This document shows, one piece after another, positions 32,718-39,964 of a DNA stretch of 64,000 nt (positions are counted from its first letter, which is position 1; every line of letters starts with the position of its first letter). The notes under the pieces are model-generated. The model searched no databases, was not told the origin of the DNA, and saw only the letters and a list, made by a program, of their open reading frames with translations. Made by a program: the position numbers and the translations under genes. This DNA is from Actinoplanes regularis (lineage in GTDB: Bacteria > Actinomycetota > Actinomycetes > Mycobacteriales > Micromonosporaceae), in NCBI RefSeq assembly GCF_900188005.1, contig NZ_FZNR01000010.1, positions 124,001 to 188,000 on the forward strand, given 5' to 3'.

Positions 32718-33698
32718 ATGGCTCGCCGTCTCCTGCACCCCCGCCGCTGGACCCCGCAACAACTCGCCGACCCCGGGCCCACCGGGCCGCTGACCGTGCG
32801 GCACCGTCTGCCGACCGGCGACACCGGTCCCGAGGACGTGGTCTTCGACCACACCGGCCGGATCGTCACCGGCACCGCCGACGGCCGGATCGTGACCCTC
32901 GACCCGGAGACCGGGGAGCGCCGGGTGCTCGCCGAGACCGGTGGGCGCCCACTGGGCCTGCACGCCCGGGCCGACGGCGGCCTCCTGGTCTGCGACCACG
33001 ACAAGGGCTTGCTGGAGGTACGACCGGACGGCACGGTCGAGGTGCTCGTCGACACCGTCGACGGCGTGCCGCTCACCTTCGCCAGCAACGTCGTCGAGAG
33101 CAGCGACGGCACCATCTGGTTCACCACCTCGACCAGCCACTGGGACCTGGAGAACTACCTGGGCGAGGCCCTGGAGCACACCAGCAGCGGACGGCTGCTG
33201 CGCCGTGACCCCGACGGCACCGTCACCACGGTGCTGTCCGATCTGAAGTTCGGCAACGGCCTGGTGCTCTCCCCCGACGAGTCGCACCTGCTGGTCGCCG
33301 AGACCACCGGCTACCGCATCCGGCGGCACTGGCTGACCGGCCGCACCGAGACCCTGGTGGACAACCTCCCGGGCTTCCCCGACAACATGTCGCTGGGCAG
33401 CGACGGCCTGCTCTGGGTGGCGATCGCCGCTCCCCGCGACCGGCTGCTCGATCGGCTCCTGCCCCGGCCCGGCCTGCTGCGCCTGCTGGTGTGGAACCTG
33501 CCCGACGCGGTGCGCCCCAAGGCCACGCCGATCGCCTGGGTGATGGCCTTCGACCTGGACGGCCGGCTGGTCCACGACCTGCGCGCCGCCGACGGCTCGT
33601 ACGGCTTCATCACCTCGGTCACCGAACACGACGGCACCGTGGTCGTCGGCAGCCTGACCGAGAACGACATCGCCGTCCTCGCCCACCTCCCCGGCTGA
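32718..33698 (+). CDS. SMP-30/strictosidine-synthase-like six-bladed propeller
   Basis: 326 residues starting MARRLLHPRRWTPQQL, with blade motifs GPEDVVFDHTGRIVTGTADGRIV, RPLGLHARADGGLLVCD, FASNVVESSDGTIWFTTST and FPDNMSLGSDGLLWVAIA (quoted in parts). This is the strictosidine-synthase-like/gluconolactonase superfamily, lactonases and esterases with a calcium at the propeller centre. The HxSSxF signature of true strictosidine synthase is absent, so hydrolase function is the better guess. No signal peptide is evident. It ends at a hairpin shared with the convergent NACHT gene. Confidence 0.83.
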   Translation: MARRLLHPRRWTPQQLADPGPTGPLTVRHRLPTGDTGPEDVVFDHTGRIVTGTADGRIVTLDPETGERRVLAETGGRPLGLHARADGGLLVCDHDKGLLEVRPDGTVEVLVDTVDGVPLTFASNVVESSDGTIWFTTSTSHWDLENYLGEALEHTSSGRLLRRDPDGTVTTVLSDLKFGNGLVLSPDESHLLVAETTGYRIRRHWLTGRTETLVDNLPGFPDNMSLGSDGLLWVAIAAPRDRLLDRLLPRPGLLRLLVWNLPDAVRPKATPIAWVMAFDLDGRLVHDLRAADGSYGFITSVTEHDGTVVVGSLTENDIAVLAHLPG

Positions 33699-33794
33699 GC
33701 ATCCCTGCCCCGACAGTCACCGGTGGACAAACCCGCCACGGCCGGCCCGCGGTCCCGGGCTGGCTCTCCCAGTGGTGTCCGGGCTTGCAATACC

Positions 33795-33835
33795 ACCGCC
33801 GGGCCCAGCCGACGAAACCAGGCTGGGCCCGACGG
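33795..33835. terminator. Bidirectional hairpin between the propeller and NACHT genes
   Basis: CGGGCCCAGCC (33800-33810), ten-base loop, GGCTGGGCCCG (33821-33831), extended by ACCG/CGGT past one mismatch. It overlaps the region just after the NACHT stop (33838-33840 on the minus strand) and is followed by TTTC on the plus strand. Confidence 0.75.
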
Positions 33836-33837
33836 TT

Positions 33838-36800
33838 TCACACCTCGAGAGTTTGCAGCTTCCAGCGGCCCGACCGGGCATCTGCTGTCACCCGGATCAC
33901 GACCGTCGCCTCGTCGGCGTAGTGACGGCTGAGCAAGGTCATCCTCTTGTCCAGAGCGCTCTGGGAATGCGCGATGCCGGTGGCCTCCTGAACGACGCGC
34001 ATCGCCCGATAGGCGGGTACCGGGCCGCCAGCCAGCAGGGCGGTGCAGGCATCCCCCTGGCCAGGGAAGATTCTCCGGTGGGTTCCGAGCAGCGGCCCGC
34101 CGATCGCGTGGCATCTATCGGCGACCGAGGCACCGACCGGGGTGGAATAGTAGAAGGTCCATCCTAGGTAATCACTGGCCGATCGACGCAGCAACTGGTT
34201 GATCGCCGCCCGGTGCCAAATCAACAGTGGTGGTGGTTTCGAGCAGCGGCGGGCTCCGCCGAGGAAGTCGTCCATCGCCTGGTCCGGCCCGAGGTAGACG
34301 CCGATGGACTTGCCCTTGCCCAAGCAGACGTTCGCGCCGGCCAGCTTCCAATCGTCGAACCCGGACACGAGACCGTTGAAATCGGAGCCGTCCTCGCTTT
34401 CCAAGGGCACGACGGGCACGACAGCTTCGGCTCGACGGCCGTGCGTCAGCCGGTACAAGGCGTCCCTGTTCTCCGGGTCGGCAACCAGGGCGCTGGACAG
34501 TTCCAGGTCACCGTCCGACTCATCTCGGTCGATACCGGTGAGCTCCTCCTCATCGTCCGGCTCCCCCTGGGTGAGATCGGCGAGCGCTTTCTCGTACTCC
34601 ACGGAATCCTCTTCCAGATTGATGACGGCGCTCAAACCCGTCTCGGATCGCCAGGCCCTCAGCAGTTCGGCGTACCGACCGTCCCCGTCGTGGTCGTCCT
34701 CACCGACGTCGAACAACACCACCCGGGCGTGTTCCCGGCTGCTCGCCTGTGCGACGGCAACACCGGTGAGTTGCTGCAGGACGTACTCGTAGCCGATCGG
34801 GTCCGGATCGGAGAACCGCCCTACGACCACGACGGCCGGAGCCCCCGCCCGGGCTGATCGATTGCCCGCCAGGAGCTGGTCCAGCACGTGCCGACCGGCG
34901 TTGGGTGCGCCGGGCGGCCGGGGCGGGCCCAGGGCGTCCCAGCGCTGCTCCGCGATGACGCCGTAACAGGCGGATCCTTCCTCGGTGAAGATCCGAAGCC
35001 GCTCGACGGGTGCGGGCATGACGGACGCCGGCCGGCACTGCAGGTGATCGCTCATCACCTTGGCCAACCCGCCGCCGGCCACCAGGATCACCACGACGCC
35101 GGCGGCAACCAGCCGGCGACGGCCGGTCCGGGGCGTGGTGCTCGGCCCGGCCGCCGTTCGCGGCCGGGCCAGCACGGCACCTGCCTGTTCGGTCAACCGC
35201 TCCTGGAGGCGGATGTGCCGGAACTGGTAGACACCACCGGACTCGCGGAGCAGGTCCCGGCGGTGAGCCTCGGCCAGGAAGGCCATCAGCCGCCAGGGCG
35301 CCTGGCCGCGAACCGCCAGGATGACCCGGAGCACCAGAAATCTCGGCCAGGCGCGACCGAGCAACACCAGGACGGTGCAGCAGAGACCGCAGAGCACGGC
35401 TAAGAAAATCGTTTCCCGGTCGATGACGAAATCGGTCCTCGACCACACCGCCGGAGTCCCGGGCAACCCGAACCACCACCCTGCCACGGACTCGCCGATC
35501 ACGGTACCGACGACCACCGCGCCCATGACAGCGGGCGCCACGATCATGGCCACGGCACTCCCGGCCACGGCCGCACCGATCATCGATGATCGGCGATCGC
35601 TGCGCAGCCGGCCCGCCGGGGTGATCTGCCGGGATCGTTCCGGTGGGGCCTGGAGCAGGGCATGGACACTCGCCCCGGCGCCCGCCACGACCGCGAGGGC
35701 GAGGCTGACCAGGGCATCATTGGCGAGTTCGACGATGGCGAAGAACTCCCATTCTTCGTTGACCTCCTGAGCCACCCCGAGTCCGATGACGATCAGACCC
35801 GCGAGTAATGCGACTGCGGAGAACCCGGCAAGGAAGCCGGCACGCAGCCGACCGGCGGACCCCTTGACCGCGATCGCGACCCGGCTCGGCACAGCACCGG
35901 CCGCGGCGTACCAGAGCACCGTGGCGAGGAGTGTCATTACGAGGCCGACGACAGCGCCCAGGCCACCGATACCGCTGAACGGATCTTCATCGAGGTCGTC
36001 GAAGCTCCCCCAGGCCACCGACACCCCGGTCATGAACGGCAAGCCGATCGCCAGCCCCACCGCCGGCGCGGCCCACGGCGACAGCAACCGATCCGCCAGC
36101 CGCCACCAGGAGAGGTCCCGCTCCCGGTGGCGGTGCAGGTGATCGGCGAGGAAGGTCAGCCAGCGTCGGGCCTTGTGCGCCGGCCACCTGGCCGGCTGGT
36201 CCTGACCGGCCGCGAACGAGGTGGTGACGAGACGGTCCACGAGATGGTCCTCGATCGCATGCCGATTCTCGAACCGCTCCCGGTCCAGCAACTCCGTCGG
36301 GCAGGCCGGAGCCGGACAGTTCTGGTAGACGGCCCGCGCCACCGAGATCATCAGAGGGGTGCTGAGCGCACGCGCCAGGGCACCGCCCGGCTCCTCGTCG
36401 ACGGCGGCCAGGACCGGCTTCCAGTCGACATGCCCGGGCCAGCCGATCAAGGCCACGTAGGAGGCCAGGTCCTCCCCGGAGACCGGCTGCACCGTCACCA
36501 CCGGCGCTTGATGCAGTGCGGGCGCCCCGTTGCGCAGGACGTCGGTGTACTCCGCGGACCGGCAGGTGACGATGATCGGCCGGTGTGCGCCGACGGCCTC
36601 GTTGATCCGACGGATGGCGCTGCGCCGCGACGTCTCCGGGATCTCGTCGAGACCGTCCAGGATCGGTACCACCAGGTCGTCGTCGAGCAGGGTCCGCGCG
36701 ATCCGTGGATCGCCGTCGTAGTAGGCCGCGGCCAGCGTCGCGACGATCCATTCCGGCAGGGTCTGCGACACCGGATCCCAGGAGGAGGCGCTCAGCAGTA

Positions 36801-37383
36801 CCGGTACGCGGTCTCCGGCCGCCCGGCCGGCCAACAGTCCGAGAGTCAGCAGCACCGCCACCACGCTCTTGCCGGCCCCTGGCTCGCCGAGCACGACCAG
36901 CCGCTCCGCGGGCACGGACCGGTATGCCCTGGCCAGTTGCCGGGTCACCGCGTCGAACGCGCCGACATCGACCCGGAAGAGCGGGCTCGCCGCCTCCCCC
37001 GAACCGGCGCCACCGCGCGTCCAGACCAGCGGCAGCACCTGCGGGTCCCGCAGGTCACGGATGCGCGCCTCGCCGAGCCACTGCTGGTTCACCGTCGCGG
37101 CGAGGTCGTCCGCCAGCTGTGCCGGCTCGGCCGGGGGCGGTGCGGCCGGGCGGTCGAGAACGGTCAGGGCCAGCGCGCACAGCCCGACGAACAGGCTCGC
37201 GACGCTGGCGCGCACGTCGTTGTCCGCCGCGTCGCCGACGGCCATCCAGCCCGCCAGGAGAATCGCGACGGCCGCGAGAACGGCCATCGCTGGACGTCTT
37301 CGGGAAGGCTTTCCGGGCACCACGAGACGGTAAGCGGCGACGACGTCCGGCGTGTCGCCCTCGTTGTCCGTCGGTCCGTACAC
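33838..37383 (-). CDS. Polytopic NACHT NTPase with C-terminal PBP-like sensor domain
   Basis: 1181 residues. Two hydrophobic helices (about 33-50 and 61-76) precede a linker with RDLRDPQVLPLVWTR, a feature of actinobacterial NACHT proteins. The NTPase has Walker A GEPGAGKS at 166-173 and Walker B LDGLDEI at 242-248, with a sensor IVTCRSAEY. A charged segment and then a long multi-helix membrane region (about 460-730) follow, then a cytosolic stretch, a single helix (about 795-812) and a Cys-bearing exported domain. That last domain (PAVVVVGRFSDPDPIGYEYVL, SIGVYLGPDQAMDDFLGGAR, PVPAYRAMRVVQEATGI) resembles type-I periplasmic-binding-protein modules. Start is GTG 37381-37383 without a ribosome site. 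Bacterial NACHT proteins include antiphage sensors; a signalling or defence role is inferred. Confidence 0.8.
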   Translation of the reverse strand: MYGPTDNEGDTPDVVAAYRLVVPGKPSRRRPAMAVLAAVAILLAGWMAVGDAADNDVRASVASLFVGLCALALTVLDRPAAPPPAEPAQLADDLAATVNQQWLGEARIRDLRDPQVLPLVWTRGGAGSGEAASPLFRVDVGAFDAVTRQLARAYRSVPAERLVVLGEPGAGKSVVAVLLTLGLLAGRAAGDRVPVLLSASSWDPVSQTLPEWIVATLAAAYYDGDPRIARTLLDDDLVVPILDGLDEIPETSRRSAIRRINEAVGAHRPIIVTCRSAEYTDVLRNGAPALHQAPVVTVQPVSGEDLASYVALIGWPGHVDWKPVLAAVDEEPGGALARALSTPLMISVARAVYQNCPAPACPTELLDRERFENRHAIEDHLVDRLVTTSFAAGQDQPARWPAHKARRWLTFLADHLHRHRERDLSWWRLADRLLSPWAAPAVGLAIGLPFMTGVSVAWGSFDDLDEDPFSGIGGLGAVVGLVMTLLATVLWYAAAGAVPSRVAIAVKGSAGRLRAGFLAGFSAVALLAGLIVIGLGVAQEVNEEWEFFAIVELANDALVSLALAVVAGAGASVHALLQAPPERSRQITPAGRLRSDRRSSMIGAAVAGSAVAMIVAPAVMGAVVVGTVIGESVAGWWFGLPGTPAVWSRTDFVIDRETIFLAVLCGLCCTVLVLLGRAWPRFLVLRVILAVRGQAPWRLMAFLAEAHRRDLLRESGGVYQFRHIRLQERLTEQAGAVLARPRTAAGPSTTPRTGRRRLVAAGVVVILVAGGGLAKVMSDHLQCRPASVMPAPVERLRIFTEEGSACYGVIAEQRWDALGPPRPPGAPNAGRHVLDQLLAGNRSARAGAPAVVVVGRFSDPDPIGYEYVLQQLTGVAVAQASSREHARVVLFDVGEDDHDGDGRYAELLRAWRSETGLSAVINLEEDSVEYEKALADLTQGEPDDEEELTGIDRDESDGDLELSSALVADPENRDALYRLTHGRRAEAVVPVVPLESEDGSDFNGLVSGFDDWKLAGANVCLGKGKSIGVYLGPDQAMDDFLGGARRCSKPPPLLIWHRAAINQLLRRSASDYLGWTFYYSTPVGASVADRCHAIGGPLLGTHRRIFPGQGDACTALLAGGPVPAYRAMRVVQEATGIAHSQSALDKRMTLLSRHYADEATVVIRVTADARSGRWKLQTLEV

Positions 37384-37385
37384 GT

Positions 37386-37422
37386 GGAGAAGCCGGTGAC
37401 CCGATCGGTCACCGGCTTCTCC
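37386..37422. terminator. Perfect 16-bp hairpin after GH54
   Basis: GGAGAAGCCGGTGACC and GGTCACCGGCTTCTCC flank a five-base loop. On the minus strand it begins 10 nt after the GH54 stop and ends 2 nt before the GTG of the NACHT gene, so it closes the GH54 transcript and at the same time occupies the place where the NACHT ribosome site should be. Confidence 0.88.
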
Positions 37423-37432
37423 GGGCAGGCCG

Positions 37433-38902
37433 TTACGAGGCGATGGACCAGAGCTGGCAGGTGTTGTTCAGCCACATCCAGAGCCGGGCCGGGGTGCCGT
37501 TGGCGGTGCCGCAGTCCTGGTTGTCGAGAACCATGCCGCTGTTCTCGACAACCAGCTCGTAGCGGCCGTTGCCGGCCGGGATGACCGCCCACTGCTGGCA
37601 CGTGTTGCCCAGCGACTGCCAGAGGTTGACCGCCGTGCCGAGCGCCAGGCCGCAGTTGACCGCGTCGAGGGTCTTGCCGGCGTTGACGTTGGTGATCGTC
37701 CACTTGTTGGCGCCGACGTTGGTGAACTTCCACTGCTGGCAGGTGTTGCCCAGCGACTGCCACTGCTGGATCGTGGTGCCGTTGGCGGTGCCGCAGTTGG
37801 TGGCGTCGAGGACCTTGCCGCTGGCCAGGTTCGTGATCCGGTAGGTGGCGCCGTTGACCGGGAACGTGACGCTCTTGCTGTAGCCGACCGAGACGATGTT
37901 CGCCTGCACCGAGTTCTCGGTGGCGTCGGTCGGGTAGCCGCTGGTCATGACGCCCTCGAAGAACGAGCCGACGGAGCCGTTGCTGTTGTCGCCGCCGATG
38001 CCGAGGATGATCGCGCCCTGCTTGGTCATCGGCATGTAGCCGGACTGGGTCGGCAGCGAGCCGTTGTAGCGGGTGGCGAGGCTGCCGGACTGCGCGTTGC
38101 CGTCCTTGATGGCGTACGTCGTGGTGCCGTTGTTCTTCAGCACCGCGGTCACGAAGGCGCTGTTGCGGCCGGTGTTCGCGGTCCACGAGCCGTTGCCGCC
38201 GGCGAACAGGCCGTTCTCCAGGTCGGCCGCGACCCGCGGGCCGGTGGCGCAGGGCGAGAACCAGCACAGGTTGCCGAAGTAGATGGCGTCCATGTCACCG
38301 TTGCCGGTGTCCATGTTGTTCGTCTCGGCGTTGCCGTAGTCGAAGCAGCACCGGTCGTTGACGTGCGTACCCTCGGTGACCATGTACATGCCCTCCGGCT
38401 GGCTGCCGGTGGCGATGCCGCTGGTGGCGTTGTTGCGGTAACCGTTGCCCGCGGAGATGTAGACGCCGTAGACCTTGTGGCCGCCGGCCGTCACGGGCAG
38501 CGCCGCCGCGTTCGCGCCCTGGTCGGCGGTCGGGTTGGCGCCGCCGCCGGGGGCGATCGTCAGGTCGTTGTGTTTCGACGTCTGGTCGTAGATGCGGACG
38601 ATCGTGCAGTACGTGCCGGAGCAGAAGGAGTCCTGGGTGGCCGCGTTGGCGTAACCGCCGGCGCTGAGCACGCCGATGTTCGTGGTGGCGCCGTCGGACC
38701 AGCGCCGCACCTGGTAGAGGGAGCCGCTGTAGGCGCCGAACAGGGCGCGGGTGGTGCTGTGCGCGGCGACGCAGGGGGTGCCGCCGCTCGCGTAGATGTC
38801 GCACGGCAGGGTGCCGGCGGCGTTCGCCGTTCCGGCGCCGGCGACGAGGGCGGTCGCCGTGAGGACGGTGGCGGCGGCGACCGCGAGGATTCGTCGGATC
38901 AT
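37433..38902 (-). CDS. Secreted GH54 alpha-L-arabinofuranosidase with ricin-type lectin
   Basis: 489 residues. Residues 1-28 are a Sec signal peptide ending ANA-AG. Residues about 29-350 are the GH54 (ArabFuran-catal) domain: GTLPCDIYASGGTPCVAAHSTTRALF in the family's opening form, CCFDYGNAETNN with the Glu nucleophile position of AkAbfB-type enzymes, and IGGDNSN with the Asp acid/base position. The rest is a ricin-B (CBM13-like) beta-trefoil with three repeats, each with a QQW or similar word. It releases terminal alpha-L-arabinofuranose from plant arabinan or arabinoxylan outside the cell, supplying substrate to the ABC operon at 25-30 kb. Confidence 0.93.
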   Translation of the reverse strand: MIRRILAVAAATVLTATALVAGAGTANAAGTLPCDIYASGGTPCVAAHSTTRALFGAYSGSLYQVRRWSDGATTNIGVLSAGGYANAATQDSFCSGTYCTIVRIYDQTSKHNDLTIAPGGGANPTADQGANAAALPVTAGGHKVYGVYISAGNGYRNNATSGIATGSQPEGMYMVTEGTHVNDRCCFDYGNAETNNMDTGNGDMDAIYFGNLCWFSPCATGPRVAADLENGLFAGGNGSWTANTGRNSAFVTAVLKNNGTTTYAIKDGNAQSGSLATRYNGSLPTQSGYMPMTKQGAIILGIGGDNSNGSVGSFFEGVMTSGYPTDATENSVQANIVSVGYSKSVTFPVNGATYRITNLASGKVLDATNCGTANGTTIQQWQSLGNTCQQWKFTNVGANKWTITNVNAGKTLDAVNCGLALGTAVNLWQSLGNTCQQWAVIPAGNGRYELVVENSGMVLDNQDCGTANGTPARLWMWLNNTCQLWSIAS

Positions 38903-38970
38903 GGGGAACCTTTCGCGTACGTGTGGAGGGCTGCGGTCGGTGGCGGCCGCTGCCCGGGGGATCCACGGAT

Positions 38971-39037
38971 GTGAAAGTTAACATCGATTTTCGTGGCTGT
39001 TTCGACGTTGTCAAGGGGCATCCTTGTGAACGCTAAC
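38971..39037. promoter_or_regulatory. Promoter region of GH54 with twin 12-bp repeats
   Basis: GTGAAAGTTAAC (38971-38982) and GTGAACGCTAAC (39026-39037) share 10 of 12 bases and lie 55 bp apart. Between them, on the minus strand, is a good -35 word TTGACA (39014 to 39009). The repeats resemble degenerate LacI-family boxes and may mediate sugar repression of GH54. The -10 box is not clear. Confidence 0.55.
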
Positions 39038-39189
39038 TATCACCCTCGGTCGATCCGCTCGAAGGCATGCCCGCGCCGCGGACCGCCCATCCCGGACCTG
39101 ACGCGAAGCCGGACCGCTGGCGATTTCGCCGATGCGCGGCCAATTTATTGCACTGAGGATGCAGAGACCCGAACTCCCCTGGAGGTCTC

Positions 39190-39854
39190 ATGCGTCGCCT
39201 CATCGTCCTGTTCACCGCCGTACTGGCCGCGCTCGCGCTGAGCCCGGCCCTGCCCGTGGCCGCCGCACCCGGCACTCCGGTGGTCTTCGTGCACGGTTAC
39301 ACCGGCAGCGCCTCGAACTGGACCACCGCGATGTCGGTGTTCCGCGCCGGCGGCTACTCGAGCAGCGAGCTTTCGCGTACGAGTACAACTCGTACGGCAA
39401 CAACATCACCAACGCCCAGGGCCTCGCCACCTACGTCAGCCAGGTCCGGGCCCGCACCGGCGCGGCCCAGGTCGACATCGTCAACCACTCGATGGGCGGC
39501 CTGGTCAGCCTCTGGTACCTCAAGCAACTGGGCGGCGCCCAGTACGTCCGGCACCTGGCGTCGATCGCCGGCGCCAACCACGGCACCACCTACGCGAGCG
39601 CCTGCCTGGTCTACGTCACCTGCCAGCAGATGTATCCCGGATCGTCGTTCATCACCACGCTGAGCGCCGGTGACGAGACCCCGGGCAGCACGAAGTACGG
39701 AACCTGGTACTCCCCCTGTGACGGCATCATCATCCCGTACACGAGCACCGTGCTCAGCGGCGCCACCAACAACTACGTGGCGTGCCAGACCCACATCGGG
39801 TACCTGACCGACACCGTTACTCTCGCCCAGATCAGATCCTTCCTGGCGAGCTGA
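39190..39854 (+). pseudogene. Secreted lipase class 2, broken by a one-base frameshift
   Basis: The first frame gives a signal peptide (MRRLIVLFTAVLAALALSP) and VVFVHGYTGSASNWTTAMSVF, the oxyanion-hole region of class 2 lipases. After GGYSSSEL at about 39369-39371 the family sequence continues in another frame, FAYEYNSYGNNITNAQGLA, with the nucleophile Ser in NHSMGG, then CDGIIIPYTST (Asp) and CQTHIGYL (His), to the stop at 39854. One base is missing in the CTTTCG word at 39370-39375. Restoring it gives a normal 221-residue protein with every catalytic residue, so the lesion is recent or a sequencing error. Start ATG 39190 follows GGAGG at 39180-39184. Confidence 0.85.
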
Positions 39855-39859
39855 CGCCA

Positions 39860-39901
39860 CCGGGACGGCCGCGTGCCCGGCGGGGCGCGCGGCCGTCCCG
39901 G
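39860..39901. terminator. 14-bp hairpin after the lipase
   Basis: CCGGGACGGCCGCG (39860-39873) pairs with CGCGGCCGTCCCGG (39888-39901). It is directly downstream of the lipase stop and just before a TTGACA (39904-39909) that may start the carboxypeptidase promoter. Confidence 0.8.
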
Positions 39902-39964
39902 CGTTGACATCTATCGATCATTGCAGTGGGGTGATCTCACGTATTTCGATGCCCAGGAGGCTTG

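Noticed and set aside
33838..37383. Full defence island around the NACHT gene
   Set aside because: Neighbours are a PF04672-type methyltransferase, a propeller protein and glycosidases; no restriction, toxin or other defence family is adjacent.
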